The notes under the pieces are model-generated. The model had not been told where the DNA came from. It saw only the letters and a program-made list of their open reading frames with translations, and searched no databases. 7,655 bases of DNA from Clostridiales bacterium (GTDB lineage: Bacteria > Bacillota > Clostridia > Christensenellales > UBA3700): assembly GCA_014799645.1 (NCBI GenBank), contig JAAVHQ010000012.1, positions 49,072 to 56,726 of the forward strand, given 5' to 3'. Made by a program: the position numbers and the translations under genes. Positions 5,860-7,655 of this stretch are shown here, one piece after another; position 1 is the stretch's first letter, and each line of letters opens with the position of its first letter.

Positions 5860-7655
5860 TTTGAATTTGATATAATCAAAGCGCAAATAGTGGCAAAGTG
5901 GGTAAACGGAGATAATAATATCCCGGTACTCTCGGGATTGGACGATACGACTAAGGCAATAATAGGATATATCTATTATGACGAAGAGGGCAACCAACTT
6001 GAAGACGGCGCAACGTTGGAGATTGGAAAGAGTTATAAGGTTAAAGCGATATTCTTGGGCGACAACGCGAAGAACTATGAGTTTATTACCGAAGACGGAC
6101 AGGCTACGCCCAACGATAGCGCGGAAACTGAACAAGAACCGTTTACTTTAACGGCAGGAAACAGCGGTGGCTCTCTTGGCGGAGTTACCGGCGGAGACGG
6201 ACAAGACCCAAGCGACCCCGAAAATCCTGCGCCCGGAAGCGGTTTTGATTTCAGCAAGGTGACCGAGGCTCTCAAACAGTGGTGGCAAGTAATCGCAAGC
6301 GCAATAAGCATAATCTTGATTGTTGCGTTTATGGCAAAAGGCTTAGGCTACGCTAGCAAGAAGAAAGAGAACAAGCGACTTATAGACAGCAAGTATAGCG
6401 CATACGCGGTAGGCCTGTTTGGAATAACAATGACCAACTGGACGATTATCGCTTGCATACTTATGGGAGTTGCGGTATTAGCGTTTATCTTTATGCTATT
6501 GGAGAAGAGCGGATACAAGAAATCTTTGCGCGCTTTGGACGACGCGAAAGAAGAGTACGCTCGTAATAAAGAAGAAAATATGTATATGCGAATGATGGGC
6601 GGACAACCTAATATGAACGGCGGAATGGGTATGGGAGCGCAAGGCTTTGCGTACGCTCAACCAATGGTTGGCTTAGGCGCGGACGATATACGCGGCATAG
6701 TAGCGGACACAATGAACAATATGCTTCCCAACGTCACGCAGTACTTACCGCAAGAGGCGTCGTACAATGATGAACTTGTTCAACAACTTATTGAACAGAA
6801 CGCGCAGAATGAAGAGCGCATTAGGCAGCTTACCGAAGAAAACGAAGAGAGAATACGACAACTTACCGAGCAAAACGAGCAAATGATGGAAAAGTTGATG
6901 GAGAAAATGACCGAGCAACCGAAAGAGAGCGTCAACGAAGAGGTAATCGAGAAGTTGGTCGAGAAACTCGCAAAGCAACAAGCAACAGAGCAAGAGGCGG
7001 AAAAAGAAGTTGCAGGGGCTATCGTCAACGAAGAGATAATCAAGAGCATTGTCGAAGGACAAAAAGAGATAATGGAGAAATTGTCCAGACAAGAGAAAGA
7101 AATTGCGGGAACAACAGAGATAGTCAAAAAGGACGATAAAGACGAAAAAATCGAGATGCTTATTAAAGCAAACGAAAATCTTGCGCGCAATCAAGAGATG
7201 TTGATGAATAAAATCAACGAAATGGCAATGAATACCGCAATGACCAATGCCGTAAACAGCGCAGTGAATAACGCAATGAATAGACAGCAAATCGTGCCGA
7301 TTCTGCAACAACCTACCGAAAAGGTAATAGTCGAAAAGCCTGTCGAGAAGATTGTTGAGAAAGAAGTCGTCAAGGAAGTTCCGGTTGAGAAAATTGTCGA
7401 GGTTGAAAAGGTCGTAGAGAAAGTCGTTCCTATGCCCGTAGAGAAACCTGCAAAGGCAACGAAAACGCCCGCGCCAAGACTTACGCTCGACGAGGCGTAC
7501 GCTAAACTCTCGGCTACGCAAAAGAAGATTTTCGATACGTTGAAAGCCTACGCAATGAGCAAAGACAAGTGCAAGGAAAAGAAGTCGACTTACTTCACAG
7601 TACTCGGACAGTCTACGGTAAATCCATTAGTCAAGTTGACAATAAAGAAAAACAC
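5860..7655 (+). CDS. Giant surface protein, C-terminal part after the stop: last Ig module, two TM segments, coiled coil (open at window end)
   Basis: This is the in-frame continuation of the gene at 2305. It has 598 codons without a stop and is cut by the window edge. It has no convincing start of its own: the first in-frame ATG (6331) lies inside a membrane segment, and no good ribosome site is seen before the earlier GTG/TTG codons. In order it encodes the rest of an Ig-like module (to about 6150), a Gly/Asp/Pro linker (6160-6243), a TM segment (6280-6336), a basic loop (KKKENKR), a second hydrophobic segment (about 6436-6501) and a Met/Gly-rich stretch (6583-6666). A long Gln/Glu coiled coil with hendecad repeats starts near 6766. 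A Val-Glu-Lys repeat (7309-7449) and the start of a C-terminal domain (from about 7480) follow. It probably anchors the ectodomain and presents or tethers a coiled-coil tail. Unless the stop is bypassed or absent in the cell, this half is not made, so it may count as the 3' part of a pseudogene. Confidence 0.75.
6280..6501 (+). other. Two-pass membrane anchor within the surface protein
   Basis: The first hydrophobic run begins WWQVIASAISIILIVAF (6280 onward). The second is centred on IIACILMGVAVLAFIFML (6445-6498) and may extend upstream through AYAVGLFGI. The loop between them carries KKKENKR, which by the positive-inside rule should be cytoplasmic. The segment after TM2 (EKSGYKKSLRALDD) is also basic, so the topology is ambiguous. 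Confidence 0.75.
6811..6876 (+). repeat. Tandem 11-residue coiled-coil repeat
   Basis: EERIRQLTEEN (6811-6843) is followed directly by EERIRQLTEQN (6844-6876). The peptides are almost identical, but the codons differ at six of eleven positions (for example CGC/AGA, ATT/ATA, AGG/CGA). An 11-residue period suits a right-handed or straight coiled coil. The repeat lies within a longer Gln/Glu/Met-rich helix. Confidence 0.75.
7309..7449 (+). repeat. Val-Glu-Lys low-complexity repeat
   Basis: The peptide is built from degenerate V-E-K, I-V-E-K and K-E-V units, such as EKPVEKIVEKEVVKEVPVEK, ending in PMPVEKPAK. It is highly charged, with alternating valines, and is probably an extended stalk or spacer between the coiled coil and the C-terminal domain. 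Matching antisense frames rich in Leu and Phe are mere shadows of these codons. Confidence 0.7.
7480..7655 (+). other. Start of an unnamed C-terminal basic domain
   Basis: After an Ala/Pro/Lys linker the chain reads LTLDEAYAKLSATQKKIFD, then a Lys-rich helix (LKAYAMSKDKCKEKKS) and VNPLVKLTIKKN, where the window ends. From memory, unverified, a module of the type 'LS-x-x-QK-x-x-x-D-x-LK-x-YA ... VKLTIK' recurs at the C terminus of large membrane proteins in uncultured Clostridia. I cannot name it or give it a function. Confidence 0.45.

Noticed and set aside
5861..5876. Promoter with TATAAT at 5871-5876 just after the internal stop
   Set aside because: No -35 lies at a proper distance and there is no start codon with a ribosome site downstream; the match arises from AT-rich codons for Asp-Ile-Ile.
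6745..7521. 258-residue minus-strand ORF rich in Leu and Phe, superficially membrane-like
   Set aside because: It is the complement of Glu/Lys/Gln-rich coiled-coil codons, which read as Leu/Phe on the other strand; no start signal is seen.
6331..7655. An independent gene starting at the ATG at 6331
   Set aside because: The ATG falls inside a hydrophobic membrane segment and has no Shine-Dalgarno sequence; the coding frame clearly extends further upstream.
1..7655. CRISPR array or defence system
   Set aside because: No regularly spaced direct repeats, Cas-like proteins or known defence motifs were seen on either strand.

Overview
The window looks like a chromosomal segment of a low-to-moderate GC Gram-positive-type bacterium, probably an uncultured member of the Clostridia (Bacillota). 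Four things suggest this: AGGAG-like ribosome sites, a textbook SigA-type promoter, a classical hairpin-plus-T-tract terminator, and a giant surface protein that combines a DUF6273-like module with Ig-like repeats. The taxonomic call is inference from style and protein families, not from a marker gene.

Layout, all on the + strand. Positions 1-45 are the probable last codons of an upstream gene. A strong promoter (54-82) with an inverted repeat over its -35 and spacer leads to a complete alpha-D-phosphohexomutase gene (116-1861, phosphoglucomutase/phosphomannomutase type), closed by a strong intrinsic terminator (1890-1922). The gap 1923-2304 holds no gene. It contains a GC-rich, repeat-structured island with 8-bp terminal inverted repeats (about 1929-2059). 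It then turns AT-rich, with a candidate promoter (2198-2226), a perfect 28-bp palindrome (2246-2273) and an upstream near-copy of the palindrome's right side (2139-2157).

From 2305 to the window edge runs one very long reading frame for a secreted, membrane-anchored multidomain protein. It has an N-terminal hydrophobic signal/anchor, a DUF6273-like module, about eight tandem Ig-like modules (two with a YDGQ motif), a Gly/Pro linker, two transmembrane segments, a Gln/Glu-rich coiled coil, a Val-Glu-Lys repeat and the start of a C-terminal domain. A single in-frame TAA at 5857-5859 splits it into an 1184-residue ectodomain ORF and a downstream frame of 598 full codons that stays open to the last base and has no convincing start of its own. 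The stop sits at a short AAT AAT tandem that could be a 3-bp slippage insertion. The best reading is one recently broken (or phase-variable, or mis-assembled) surface-protein gene rather than two genes.

The phosphohexomutase supplies activated sugars for glycan and envelope synthesis, and the giant protein would sit in that envelope. The terminator between them and the separate promoter argue that they are not an operon. The most interesting items are the stop codon inside an otherwise intact giant ORF, the palindromic operator-like site in its leader, and the GC-rich island.
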